Below are positions 28,392 to 37,630 of a stretch of DNA of 64,000 bases, piece by piece; positions within the stretch are counted from its first letter, which is position 1; every line of letters starts with the position of its first letter. The notes under the pieces were generated by a model. It was not told where the DNA came from and did not search any database. It worked only from the letters and a program-made list of their open reading frames with translations. Source of the DNA: Acidobacteriaceae bacterium (GTDB taxonomy: Bacteria; Acidobacteriota; Terriglobia; Terriglobales; Acidobacteriaceae); NCBI GenBank assembly GCA_035944135.1, contig DASZBM010000007.1, positions 124,001 to 188,000 of the forward strand. The letters are read 5' to 3'. The position numbers and the translations under genes are program-made.

Positions 28392-28877
28392 TTAGCTCAG
28401 GCGGGGGACGTCTTTATTGAGCACGTGGGCTAGAGCAGCGATGACGAGGCAGTGGTCGTCACGCTGCGGCAGGCCGGACATGACGATGCTGCCTACCGCG
28501 CCGGTGCCCTCGAGGAGGATCGGGAAGCCGCCGCCTTGCGCCGCATAGTCCGCCGCTTTGAGACAGTGACGCGATTGCAGAGTCTCGTTGTTGGATTCCA
28601 GGATGCGTCCGATCGCGTAGGAGCTCCGGCCGAAGCGGTGCACTACGTTGCGTTTGCGGCGAACCCAGTCGGCCTGGCCGGGGTTGGAGGTTGGCGTCGC
28701 GCAGGCAAAGAGCAGGTGGTCGGCGAGTTCGATTTCAATGGTGCCACCCGCCTGACAGTCCATGAGGAGGGTGCGCAGGTAGCAGCCGAGCTCCCATGCG
28801 GTTCCGGGGTTGAAGCTTTGGAACCGGAGGATCTGTTCCTGCTGCTCGAGGATGGCCAGGTCGTTCTCAATCGACAT
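28392..28877 (-). CDS. UPF0303 / heme-degrading-domain protein
   Basis: The 161-residue product from the ATG at 28877 (MSIENDLAILEQQEQILRF) matches the usual length and N-terminus of UPF0303 (GlcG/HbpS-like fold). A TTG at 28901 would overlap the upstream stop and add eight residues. Visible conserved segments are FNPGTAWELGCYLR, WVRRKRNVVHRFGRSSY and DYAAQGGGFPILLEGTGAVG, ending in a SIVMSGLPQRDDHCLV strand. The cellular role is unknown; related folds bind heme or small ligands. It follows the S9 peptidase gene with essentially no gap, indicating one transcript. Confidence 0.85.
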   Translation of the reverse strand: MSIENDLAILEQQEQILRFQSFNPGTAWELGCYLRTLLMDCQAGGTIEIELADHLLFACATPTSNPGQADWVRRKRNVVHRFGRSSYAIGRILESNNETLQSRHCLKAADYAAQGGGFPILLEGTGAVGSIVMSGLPQRDDHCLVIAALAHVLNKDVPRLS

Positions 28878-28897
28878 ATGACAGTGGGACGTCTGGC

Positions 28898-31042
28898 TCA
28901 ACGTTCAGGATGCAAGGTTCGTTCGAAGAATGCGGCTGCGTGTTGATAACTGTTAAGCCAGTCGCGGTAGAGGATGAAGTCGTGGACCTCGTCTGGAAAG
29001 ATGAGTTCGTCTACCGAAACTCCACGAGCCCGGAGGGCATCGGCGAGTCGGGGCGTCTGCTGGTAGGCGACGTCGGGGTCGTCGTCGCCGTGGATGAACA
29101 GGACGGGCGAGTGCCAGCGGGCAACGTCAGCGATTGGCGAGCTGGCATGCGCGATGGCGGCAATGCGTTCCTGCTCGGCGAGCGAGCCCCGAAGCCAGTC
29201 GGCGGTGGCGTTGTCCTCGCGGGCCCACTCGTGAACGCCGTGGAAGTCGACGCCTGCGGCGAAGAGGTCGCTGTTGCGCGCGAGTGCGAGCGCGGTGAGA
29301 TATCCGCCGTAGCTTCCGCCCCAGATGCCAACCCGCGCCGGATCCACGTAGGAGGACGAGCGAAGGTAGCTCACGGCGCCGAGAACGTCGTTGTACTCGG
29401 CGGCGCCCGCCGCGCCGGAGTTTTCGCAATCGCGGAAGACTATGCCGTAGCCGATCCCGCAGCGGTAGTTCACGCTGAGCACGATAAATCCTCGCGAGGC
29501 GAGGTACTGATTCATCGCGTAGGCGTTGGAGTAGTAGTCCATGCCCGGGTAGCCGAGCAGCATCTGGCGATGCGGGCCGCCGTGGAAGAAAAGAATCGCG
29601 GCGTGGCGTGATTGCGGGTTGAAGTGCGGAGGGAAGAAGACCTGGCCGTGCAGCGTGAAGAGCTTGTCCTGCGAGGGGAAGAGGACCTGCTGTGGAGCAG
29701 TGAACTGCGCTGTTGGGTAGCCGGCGGGCAGCGCGTTGGCATGCATCGGCTGCATGTCTCCGCGCGAATTGATAAATGCCGCGTGCATGGGTCCGCGGGC
29801 GTCGGAGACGAGCGCCGCCAGGTTGCCGGCGGATGAGAAGACCGGATGAACTTCGATGCCGGCGCCACGTGTGATCTCAACGGGTGCAGGATCGGCGTCG
29901 AGGTTCATGCGCCAGATGTGCCGGCGGTCGACGTCGAGAGGATCGCGCATGGATTGATTGGAGGCAAAGACAAGGATTCGGCCGTCGGAGCTAAGCGCGG
30001 GGTCCTCGACCTCGAAAGGACCCTCGGTCAGAAGCAGCGGAGCGTGGTCGGTGTGCGCAGGATCCAGAGAGTAGAGGTGGACCCAGCCATCGGCTTCGCT
30101 GGCGAAGAGGATGTGATTGTTGATTGACCAGAGGAGCCGCGGCTCGCCGGAGGACATGTGCGGAAGCACCGAGCCGGGGACGTTAGGCGCAGCGATAAAG
30201 GCAGCGTGAGATTGGCCGCTGGCGATGTCCAGAAGCTGGATCGACCAGGGATTTGCGGAGGTGCGGTTGGCGGCGAACTCCGGCGCCGTAACGAAGGGTG
30301 AGCGCAGCCAGGCGAGCTGCTTGCCGTCGCGCGAGAATGCGGGCGCGGAGTCGTTATCAGTGGACGGAGCCGGAAAGGTGAGGACATGCGTGCGCAGATC
30401 GAACAGTGCGAGATAGCTGTGCTCGCGCTGACCGTTGCCCCGCACGCTCACGAAAGCAAGCAGGTTGCCGTCGGGTGAAAGCGTCAGGGACGACGCGCGG
30501 CCGCGATCGAAAACGAGCTGTGTCGGCACACCTCTGGGTGAGAGTGGAAGCGACCAGATGGCGTGGTCGCGAATGAAAAAGAGCGTGTGGCCGTCGCGCG
30601 AGAAGAGTGGATTCTGCCCCCGCACAGCCGGTGCGGCCGGAACGGGGCCGTCAACGGGAGCGAGCCAGATTTGCGGCTGCAGGATCTGTTGAATGTGCGC
30701 AGGGTTCGACGGCTTTTCGTCCGGGCCATCTTCGGTAGAACGCGTGAATGCAATCACGCTTCCGTCAGGCGACCAGGTGAGACTGAAAAGATCGAGCCCA
30801 TCATCCTTATCAAACAGAGTGAGCTGATGTGCGGGCGAGCGCGCGGCGGCGATCCAAAGGTTGCGATGCCCTTCGGCGTCCTCGACCCATGCGAAATGGT
30901 CGCCGGCCGGAGCGGCGGTGAGCTCCGACGCGTAGGGCGCGCTGAGCACTTGCTGCAGCGAAAAAGGCTGCTGCGCAGGGAGCGCGAAGGTGGTGGCGAG
31001 CAGGAATAGGAGCCCACCTGATACGCGCGTGCAGACGGTCAT
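28898..31042 (-). CDS. Secreted S9 family peptidase (prolyl oligopeptidase / DPP-like)
   Basis: This 714-residue serine peptidase has a signal peptide (MTVCTRVSGGLLFLLATT, cleaved near ALPAQ). An N-terminal beta-propeller (about 30-440) follows, with WSPDGSVIAFTRS-, LSPDGNLLAFVS- and FSRDGKQLAWLRS-type blades that gate the active site. The C-terminal alpha/beta hydrolase domain has the nucleophile in WGGSYGGYLT, the Asp in LFIHGDDDPDVAYQQ and the His in FPDEVHDFILYRDW, an intact triad. It probably cleaves short peptides in the periplasm or outside the cell. Its stop overlaps the start region of the UPF0303 gene. Confidence 0.92.
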   Translation of the reverse strand: MTVCTRVSGGLLFLLATTFALPAQQPFSLQQVLSAPYASELTAAPAGDHFAWVEDAEGHRNLWIAAARSPAHQLTLFDKDDGLDLFSLTWSPDGSVIAFTRSTEDGPDEKPSNPAHIQQILQPQIWLAPVDGPVPAAPAVRGQNPLFSRDGHTLFFIRDHAIWSLPLSPRGVPTQLVFDRGRASSLTLSPDGNLLAFVSVRGNGQREHSYLALFDLRTHVLTFPAPSTDNDSAPAFSRDGKQLAWLRSPFVTAPEFAANRTSANPWSIQLLDIASGQSHAAFIAAPNVPGSVLPHMSSGEPRLLWSINNHILFASEADGWVHLYSLDPAHTDHAPLLLTEGPFEVEDPALSSDGRILVFASNQSMRDPLDVDRRHIWRMNLDADPAPVEITRGAGIEVHPVFSSAGNLAALVSDARGPMHAAFINSRGDMQPMHANALPAGYPTAQFTAPQQVLFPSQDKLFTLHGQVFFPPHFNPQSRHAAILFFHGGPHRQMLLGYPGMDYYSNAYAMNQYLASRGFIVLSVNYRCGIGYGIVFRDCENSGAAGAAEYNDVLGAVSYLRSSSYVDPARVGIWGGSYGGYLTALALARNSDLFAAGVDFHGVHEWAREDNATADWLRGSLAEQERIAAIAHASSPIADVARWHSPVLFIHGDDDPDVAYQQTPRLADALRARGVSVDELIFPDEVHDFILYRDWLNSYQHAAAFFERTLHPER

Positions 31043-31121
31043 GGCCGGATGGTAGCAGGAGGAGCGCGAGCGATTAATAGAAAAGACTGCCGGGTGAACG
31101 CGGAGTCAAGAGCGCTCTATC

Positions 31122-31153
31122 GAAAAAGCAGGAGCCCGAAGGCTCCTGCTTTG
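31122..31153. terminator. Hairpin terminator
   Basis: AGCAGGAGCC and GGCTCCTGCT arms with a four-base loop; on the minus strand the hairpin is followed by TTTTTCG. It ends the small secreted-protein gene at 31168. Confidence 0.85.
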
Positions 31154-31167
31154 TTGTCGTGCAGGGG

Positions 31168-31548
31168 TTAGTGAGGATACTGATCGTGGTCGTGGTCGTG
31201 ATCGCGCCAGGCGTAACCGCGGTCCTGGTCCCATCCACGAGCGCGGCGGAATGCTTCGTTGTAGCCGCGGAGAAACGCGTCCCGATAGTGCTCTTTTTCC
31301 GGGCCGGGGACGGGCGGATTGCGGACCTGCGGATAATGCCAAGGATCCATGTCGCGATGTGCATCGAAGTCGCGGTGGGCGGCTTCAACGCCCTCATGGA
31401 ATCCGCGGCGGCCTACATCGTTGTAGTAGTTCGGCGTCTCGATGTTCCACTGAATAACCTGCGCATGTGCCTGCCCGGTGCGCCCCATGGGGACACCTGC
31501 CAGGCCCAGGAATATTACGGGTGTGACTAAGCGAACGATACCTTTCAT
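31168..31548 (-). CDS. Small secreted protein, divergent paralog A
   Basis: This 126-residue protein of unknown function has a signal peptide ending GRTGQAHAQ. It carries two related helical motifs, RRGFHEGVEAAHRDFDAHRD (about 47-66) and HYRDAFLRGYNEAFRRA (about 87-103), and a His/Asp-rich tail (RDHDHDHDQYPH) that could bind metal. The neighbour at 31737 on the other strand encodes a paralog with the same two motifs. Its start has GAGGAG five bases or so upstream. A 19-bp inverted repeat lies just 12 bp upstream of the start. Confidence 0.8.
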   Translation of the reverse strand: MKGIVRLVTPVIFLGLAGVPMGRTGQAHAQVIQWNIETPNYYNDVGRRGFHEGVEAAHRDFDAHRDMDPWHYPQVRNPPVPGPEKEHYRDAFLRGYNEAFRRARGWDQDRGYAWRDHDHDHDQYPH

Positions 31549-31736
31549 CCATTCTCCTCGTGGCTAGAGACTAGCCACACACGTGAAGTTAGATGGCCGC
31601 GGAGTTGCGGATGTTGTCGCGAATTGCGAGATCAAAAACATCAACGTACGTGACGGAAAGTCATTCGCCCGTGCAACTTGTGCGGAGGATGTGGGTTCAG
31701 CTCAGTGCGCGGGAAACAACCCGGCGCGGAGGATCT
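31549..31736. promoter_or_regulatory. Divergent promoter region with inverted repeat
   Basis: The region separates two paralogous genes. GTGGCTAG and CTAGCCAC (31560-31578, three-base spacer) form a perfect inverted repeat 11 bp before the start of paralog A, in its leader or operator position. Both starts have strong Shine-Dalgarno sites (GGAGA and GGAGG). No clear -35/-10 pair was identified. Confidence 0.5.
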
Positions 31737-32087
31737 ATGAAGACGCGAGCACTGGCTGCAACTGCGATTGTTTTGATGATGGGTTTGGGTGGGAATGCGA
31801 TGGTTGCGCAGTACTATGGCCCGCCACCGCAACAATATGCGCAGGGACCTGGATGGGACCAGGCACCGCCGGAGTTTCGCGCCGCGCAGCAGCGAGGCTT
31901 TCACGATGGCATCGAGGGCGCGAAGAGAGACTTCAAGAATCACCGGCCGCCGAACGTTGAGAACCGCGACGAGTTCCGCAATCCGCACTTCATCTCGCCG
32001 CCGGATCGCGAAGACTATCGCATGGGTTTCCGACGCGGATATGACGTTGCTGTTCGCCACATGTATGGGCCGGGATACTACAGGTAA
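31737..32087 (+). CDS. Small secreted protein, divergent paralog B
   Basis: The ATG at 31737 has GGAGG five bases upstream and gives a 116-residue protein with a signal peptide (MKTRALAATAIVLMMGLGGN, then AMVAQ). After a Tyr/Pro/Gln-rich linker come the same two motifs as paralog A: QQRGFHDGIEGAKRDFKNHR (about 51-70) and DYRMGFRRGYDVAVRHM (about 92-108). The spacing between motifs is conserved. There is no His-rich tail. The function is unknown; the family may be confined to acidobacteria, which I cannot test here. Confidence 0.8.
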   Translation: MKTRALAATAIVLMMGLGGNAMVAQYYGPPPQQYAQGPGWDQAPPEFRAAQQRGFHDGIEGAKRDFKNHRPPNVENRDEFRNPHFISPPDREDYRMGFRRGYDVAVRHMYGPGYYR

Positions 32088-32103
32088 GAGTTGGTCCGAA
32101 GAG

Positions 32104-32130
32104 AAAAGCCCAGCGAGCGCTGGGCTTTTT
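32104..32130. terminator. Bidirectional terminator
   Basis: AAAAGCCCAGCG and CGCTGGGCTTTTT arms separated by an AG turn, between convergent paralog B and prfA. Confidence 0.9.
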
Positions 32131-32145
32131 GATTGCTCATGCGGA

Positions 32146-33219
<1,074 letters not shown>

Positions 33220-33414
33220 AGTCAGAGAACAGAGAACAGACATTAGAAAACGGATTTTAGGGGTGGCCGGGCAGGGGCCAGGAGGCGGCTTAGGCGCAGC
33301 TAGAGGAAGTCGTGGCGGGAGGTCACGGCAGGGGGTGCCGGATTGTCGCTGCGTAGGAGCATCACTCTTTAGATGGTACCGCGAAGCGCGCCGATTCACA
33401 GCCGTAGCCGATAG

Positions 33415-34581
33415 CTAGTCCTCGGGCGGGCGTCCTTTTGCGTAACTCGGGATGTGCTTGGCCAGGTGGCGCAGGACGAATTCGCGGATTAGATTGTTCG
33501 CCGCCTTATCCCCAAGGTCCAGGATCGTATCGTCCAGCACCATCTTTCCGGAGCTTGAACCCGGGTGATAGGTGCTCGCAATCAGGCCTGTTGTTGCGGA
33601 GCCAAGCAGATGCGCATACGCGGGCTCAAAGCGCCGGGTTCTGTCGTCACGCTGCATGAAGGTAGACGAAACAGCGTGCCACGCCCGCCGCTGCCAGCTC
33701 CCGTTCGTCATCACGAAGTAGCGCGGGTCCTGGTGAAATACGGTCGAGAAGACCACACTGCCCATAAAGCGGCCGATCACGGCGTCACCGTATGCCGCAC
33801 CGTAGCGGCTCCAGTAGCCGGCCTCGCCTCCGCCATATTCCGATTCATCGTTGCGGGCCAGCGAGATGCCGGCCGTGATCGCCGTTGTGCTAAGAAAGAC
33901 CGGATCGCTCGCCGCGTGGAGCGTCAGTTTGAACTTCTGTTTCGCGGTCAGCGGGGCCGCGTCCCACTGATAACTGGTGTAGAAGTTCGGCAACACGCCG
34001 AGCACGCGCTGATGAAGCTCATTGTGCAGCTCCGTCTCAGCCAGCTCCTCGGTCGTGAGCGTGACGGTGATATCAGCTTCGGTTTGGGCGATGGGCAGAG
34101 AGATCTCGGGAAGCGAATAGATCTGTCCGGGCCGAAGATGCAGATCGTGGACCACGTACGTCTTGAGGCCGGGTGAGCTGATCGTCACCGAATACGTGCC
34201 GGGCACGAGACCGCCAACGCTGAAGAAGCCGGCAGAGTCGGCCGTCGCTTCATGGGTTGTCGGGGGCGCAGTGGAGGCGATGATGATGTGGGCTCCGGGA
34301 ACGAGGCCGCCCTGGATGTCTGAGACGACGCCCTTGATGCGGGCCATCGCCGGGGCCGGGCTGCTCTCAGCAGGCGGGTGCGCCGGCCGCTGCGTGGGTC
34401 GTGGCGCTTCAGGGAGGGCGGCGACCGAAGCATCTGCCTCGGGCGCACGCAGCTCGGACGATTGCCCCAGGGCGCCTGCGCGAATGAGCAGAAGCGCGAC
34501 GATGCAGGCCCAGAAAATGGCCGGGCGGAGGCGCGCGCGATGGATACCGGAACTCAATTTCGAGGAACCCCTACCATACAT
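33415..34581 (-). CDS. Membrane/secreted protein with carboxypeptidase-regulatory-like domain
   Basis: The 388-residue protein begins with a signal anchor (PAIFWACIVALLLIRAGALG, about 20-39) and a proline/alanine-rich linker. A CarboxypepD_reg-like beta-sandwich follows (IKGVVSDIQGGLVPGAHIII, AGFFSVGGLVPGTYSVTIS, about 83-150). The C-terminal half (about 190-380) is helical with Gly/Ala-rich stretches, FYTSYQWDAAPLTAKQKFKL and YGDAVIGRFMGSVVFSTVFHQD, seen in acidobacterial secreted proteins of unknown role. It is divergent from the DNA ligase gene, 44 bp apart. Confidence 0.75.
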   Translation of the reverse strand: MYGRGSSKLSSGIHRARLRPAIFWACIVALLLIRAGALGQSSELRAPEADASVAALPEAPRPTQRPAHPPAESSPAPAMARIKGVVSDIQGGLVPGAHIIIASTAPPTTHEATADSAGFFSVGGLVPGTYSVTISSPGLKTYVVHDLHLRPGQIYSLPEISLPIAQTEADITVTLTTEELAETELHNELHQRVLGVLPNFYTSYQWDAAPLTAKQKFKLTLHAASDPVFLSTTAITAGISLARNDESEYGGGEAGYWSRYGAAYGDAVIGRFMGSVVFSTVFHQDPRYFVMTNGSWQRRAWHAVSSTFMQRDDRTRRFEPAYAHLLGSATTGLIASTYHPGSSSGKMVLDDTILDLGDKAANNLIREFVLRHLAKHIPSYAKGRPPED

Positions 34582-34625
34582 GGGAGAGCGCCACGCTGAA
34601 AACGGTGGTTTGGCGGCCGTAAGTT

Positions 34626-36674
34626 ATGGCGAATCAGTCGGAGGTGAGCGTGAGGTTTGCAAGGCTGGCGGACTTGGCCGAGAGCCTGGCCGGCGAGGCC
34701 AGCAAGCTGAAGAAGCGCGCCTCCATCGCTGCCGAAGTGCGCCGCTCCGCTGACGAGAGCGCATTCGAGGCCGGCCGCTTCTGCCTGTATCTCGCCGGGC
34801 AGCCGTTCGCCGAGGCCGACCCGCGCAAGCTGAACGCCGGGGGCGCAATTCTTTCGCGGGCATTGAAGGAGATTGCCGGAGCGACCGACAGCGCGCTGAA
34901 TCTCGCCTACCGCCGCCATGGAGACTTGGGGGCCGCGGCGTTCGATCTGCTCTCCGACACAGATCACAGAACAGAGATCAGAGATCTCCCGGGCGAGCTC
35001 GCGCTGGCTGACGTCGCGGAGGCGTTCGAGACCATGGCGCGCGCCCGCACGACCGCGGTTCGGTCTGCCGCCGTCGAGAGCCTGCTCAAGCGCGCGAGCC
35101 CACTCGAAGCAAAGTATCTGCTCAAGCTGATGCTCGGCGACATGCGCATCGGCGTGAAGCAGAGCCTTGTCGAGGAGGCGATCGCCGAGGCTGCCAGTCT
35201 CTCCGGAAACAGCGCAGAGGTCGCGGCGGTGCGCCATGCGGTGATGCTTGAAGCGGACCTGAGCCGCGCGGTCGAGCGGGCCTTTGCGGGAACGCTCGCG
35301 GAAGCGCGCATGCGGCTCTTTCATCCGCTCGGCTTCATGCTCGCTTCGCCCGTCGAGACTCCCGAGGAGGCGGTTGAGCGCTTCACCGCGAAGCCGGAGA
35401 AGAAGCTGGAAGCCACGCCGAAAAAGCGAAGAGGCAAGAAGTCGGCCACTGAAATTATTCCGGAGCCCTCGGCAATCGTTGCGGAGGCATCCGCCGAAGA
35501 GGGACTTGCGGAGGATGTCGAGGCCGAAGCGGCGGACAGCGCAAAGTCTCCGCAGGACACGGCGATTCATGCGCTCATTGAGGACAAGTACGACGGCATC
35601 CGGGCGCAGGTGCATTGCGGCGATCCCGACCAGCCCGGCCGTGTGGCGATCTACTCGCGCAATCGCGAAGACATCACCGAAAGCTTTCCGGAGCTCCACG
35701 AGGCGCTGGCGAAGGTCGATTCAGCCGGCGGGTTGATTGGCGGCAGCGGTTTGATTATGGACGGTGAGATTCTGGGGTGGGACGTCGAGGCCGAGCGTGC
35801 GCTTCCCTTCTCGGTGCTCGGTCAGCGCATCGGCCGAAAACGTGTCGATGATGCGATGCGGCGCGCCATTCCCGTCATCTTCATGGCCTTTGATCTCCTC
35901 TACGCCAACGGCGAGCTGTTGCTGCCGCGCCCGTTGCGTGAGCGACGCGCTCAGCTCGAGCAAACTGTAAATCTCCTCGGCGAAGTTGCGGTCTCTCCGC
36001 TTGAGGGTGAGCCGCAGGGGCAACTCTTCTCTTCTGCCCCCTCCGCTGAAATTGAGCGGCTACGCCTATCGCCCGCGAGCATGGTCGAAAGCGCCGATGC
36101 AATCGACCGGGCATATCGCGATGCACGCGCCCGTGCGAACGAAGGCGTGATGATCAAGGCTGCAGGCTCGGCGTATCTGCCCGGTCGGCGTGGACTCGCG
36201 TGGCTCAAACTCAAGCGCGAACTCGCGACGCTGGATGTAGTGATCACGGGAGCGGAGTATGGGCATGGTCGCCGTGCCGGCCTGCTGAGCGACTACACCT
36301 TTGCGGTCCGCGGTCCGAGAGGAGCCAATGGAGAGCCGGGCGAGCTGCTGAATGTGGGCAAGGCGTACTCCGGCGTCACGGATGCCGAGATCGCCGAGCT
36401 GACCGACTGGCTGAAGGCCCACACGGTCGAGGACCTTGGCTACTTCCGAACCGTCGAGCCGATCCGCGTGCTGGAGGTTGCGTTCAACAACGTGATGCGC
36501 TCGGACCGGCACTCCAGCGGATTTGCGCTGCGCTTTCCACGAATTCTTCGTGTTCGCGACGACAAGCCCGTGGAGGAGATCGACACCCTCGAGCGCGTCG
36601 AGGAGATCTATAAATCCCAGCCCGACCGGGGCCCGGAATCGCAACCCGACAAGCGCCCGCCCGAAGCCGGTTGA
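34626..36674 (+). CDS. ATP-dependent DNA ligase
   Basis: This is an ATP-type ligase resembling archaeal/eukaryal ligase I rather than the NAD-dependent LigA. The 682-residue protein has the N-terminal DNA-binding domain (about 1-250, with KYLLKLMLGDMRIGVKQSLV), the nucleotidyltransferase core with motif I EDKYDG (adenylated Lys321), motif III FMAFDLLYANG, motif IV EGVMIK and motif V WLKLKR, then an OB-fold domain (ITGAEYGHGRRAGLLSDYTF, FNNVMRSDRHSSGFALRFPR). Between domains 1 and 2 there is an unusual 55-residue insertion (about 255-312) rich in Lys then Glu/Ala. No Ku, primase or nuclease domain is nearby, so a LigD role in end joining is not supported; a repair role is likely. Confidence 0.93.
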   Translation: MANQSEVSVRFARLADLAESLAGEASKLKKRASIAAEVRRSADESAFEAGRFCLYLAGQPFAEADPRKLNAGGAILSRALKEIAGATDSALNLAYRRHGDLGAAAFDLLSDTDHRTEIRDLPGELALADVAEAFETMARARTTAVRSAAVESLLKRASPLEAKYLLKLMLGDMRIGVKQSLVEEAIAEAASLSGNSAEVAAVRHAVMLEADLSRAVERAFAGTLAEARMRLFHPLGFMLASPVETPEEAVERFTAKPEKKLEATPKKRRGKKSATEIIPEPSAIVAEASAEEGLAEDVEAEAADSAKSPQDTAIHALIEDKYDGIRAQVHCGDPDQPGRVAIYSRNREDITESFPELHEALAKVDSAGGLIGGSGLIMDGEILGWDVEAERALPFSVLGQRIGRKRVDDAMRRAIPVIFMAFDLLYANGELLLPRPLRERRAQLEQTVNLLGEVAVSPLEGEPQGQLFSSAPSAEIERLRLSPASMVESADAIDRAYRDARARANEGVMIKAAGSAYLPGRRGLAWLKLKRELATLDVVITGAEYGHGRRAGLLSDYTFAVRGPRGANGEPGELLNVGKAYSGVTDAEIAELTDWLKAHTVEDLGYFRTVEPIRVLEVAFNNVMRSDRHSSGFALRFPRILRVRDDKPVEEIDTLERVEEIYKSQPDRGPESQPDKRPPEAG

Positions 36675-36789
36675 GCCTACCCCGATTTGGCACGTCGCGT
36701 GCACCTGTCGAGGTCAACCGCTGCGACAAAAGCATTACAGACCCGGCCGCAACCCTGTGCGATTCTCTGGGTAGAATGGAGGTAGGCGA

Positions 36790-37539
36790 ATGGAAAACAG
36801 CAAATCGCATTTGGTGTCTTCCACTTCCCTAAGGTCACTCTCACTGGAGCTTTGTTCCATGACCCCTAACCGGGCCCCCCGAGTTCTGCGCACCTTCGGT
36901 ATCTTATTCATTCTTATCGGCTTGATTGGGTTCGCTCCGCGTTCCCGCGCTGAAGCGCCTCTTCTCACGCCAGGTGTAATGCCTGCCGCGCAAGCCGTTC
37001 TCCCGACCGCCGGGCAGCGATATGAGCTCAAGCTCTATCACCTGCACACGGGCGAGAGCCTGGATGTTGTTTACCGCATCGGGGATACTTATATTCCCTC
37101 GGCACTGGAACAACTCAACCACTTTCTCCGCGACCACCGCACCCAGGACGTCAGCAGCTACGATCCCAAGGAATTCGATCTCCTGCACAACCTGCTGACC
37201 CGGCTGAACCGGCCGAACGCCACGATCGATGTCGTTTGCGGTTACCGGACGCCCTGGTCGAACAACTTCCTGCGCACCGGCGGCGGAACGGAAACTCCTG
37301 CGGAGACCGGCGTTGCCGAGCACTCGCAGCACATGCTCGCGAAGGCCATCGACATCCGGATTCCAGGCGTGAATACCCGCACGCTGGATCACGCGGCGCT
37401 CAGCCTTCACGCGGGCGGAGTCGGCTACTATCCTGTCAGCCAGTTCGTTCATGTTGACGTCGGTCCGGTTCGCGAGTGGAGCTTCGGCGGCACTTCAGCG
37501 GTCCGGCGGCATCGCGGTCGGCGCCGGCGCCTCGCGTAA
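36790..37539 (+). CDS. YcbK-like DUF882 (M15-type) murein peptidase-like protein
   Basis: This 249-residue exported protein carries a hydrophobic segment FGILFILIGLIGFAPRSRA. The DUF882 domain follows, with LKLYHLHTGESLDVVYR, LNHFLRDHRT, the conserved VVCGYRTPWSN, the metal-site pattern EHSQHMLAKAIDIRIPG and GGVGYYPVSQFVHVDVGPVREW (final His). In relatives the His/Asp/His set binds zinc and the domain acts on or near peptidoglycan. The start at 36790 has a strong GGAGG seven bases upstream. The ATG at 36859 also has GGAG and would put the signal at the N-terminus. alr follows 91 bp downstream, consistent with a cell-wall theme. Confidence 0.85.
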   Translation: MENSKSHLVSSTSLRSLSLELCSMTPNRAPRVLRTFGILFILIGLIGFAPRSRAEAPLLTPGVMPAAQAVLPTAGQRYELKLYHLHTGESLDVVYRIGDTYIPSALEQLNHFLRDHRTQDVSSYDPKEFDLLHNLLTRLNRPNATIDVVCGYRTPWSNNFLRTGGGTETPAETGVAEHSQHMLAKAIDIRIPGVNTRTLDHAALSLHAGGVGYYPVSQFVHVDVGPVREWSFGGTSAVRRHRGRRRRLA

Positions 37540-37630
37540 AGCTTTTCCGCTGCACTCACCAGGCCCGTGCGATGAGCGCGGGCTTTCGTGTCTCTGGACG
37601 GCATAATGGGCGAGGAGCCAATCGTCTTCA

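Noticed and set aside
34626-36674. LigD non-homologous end-joining system
   Set aside because: The ligase has no polymerase or phosphoesterase domain and no ku gene is nearby.
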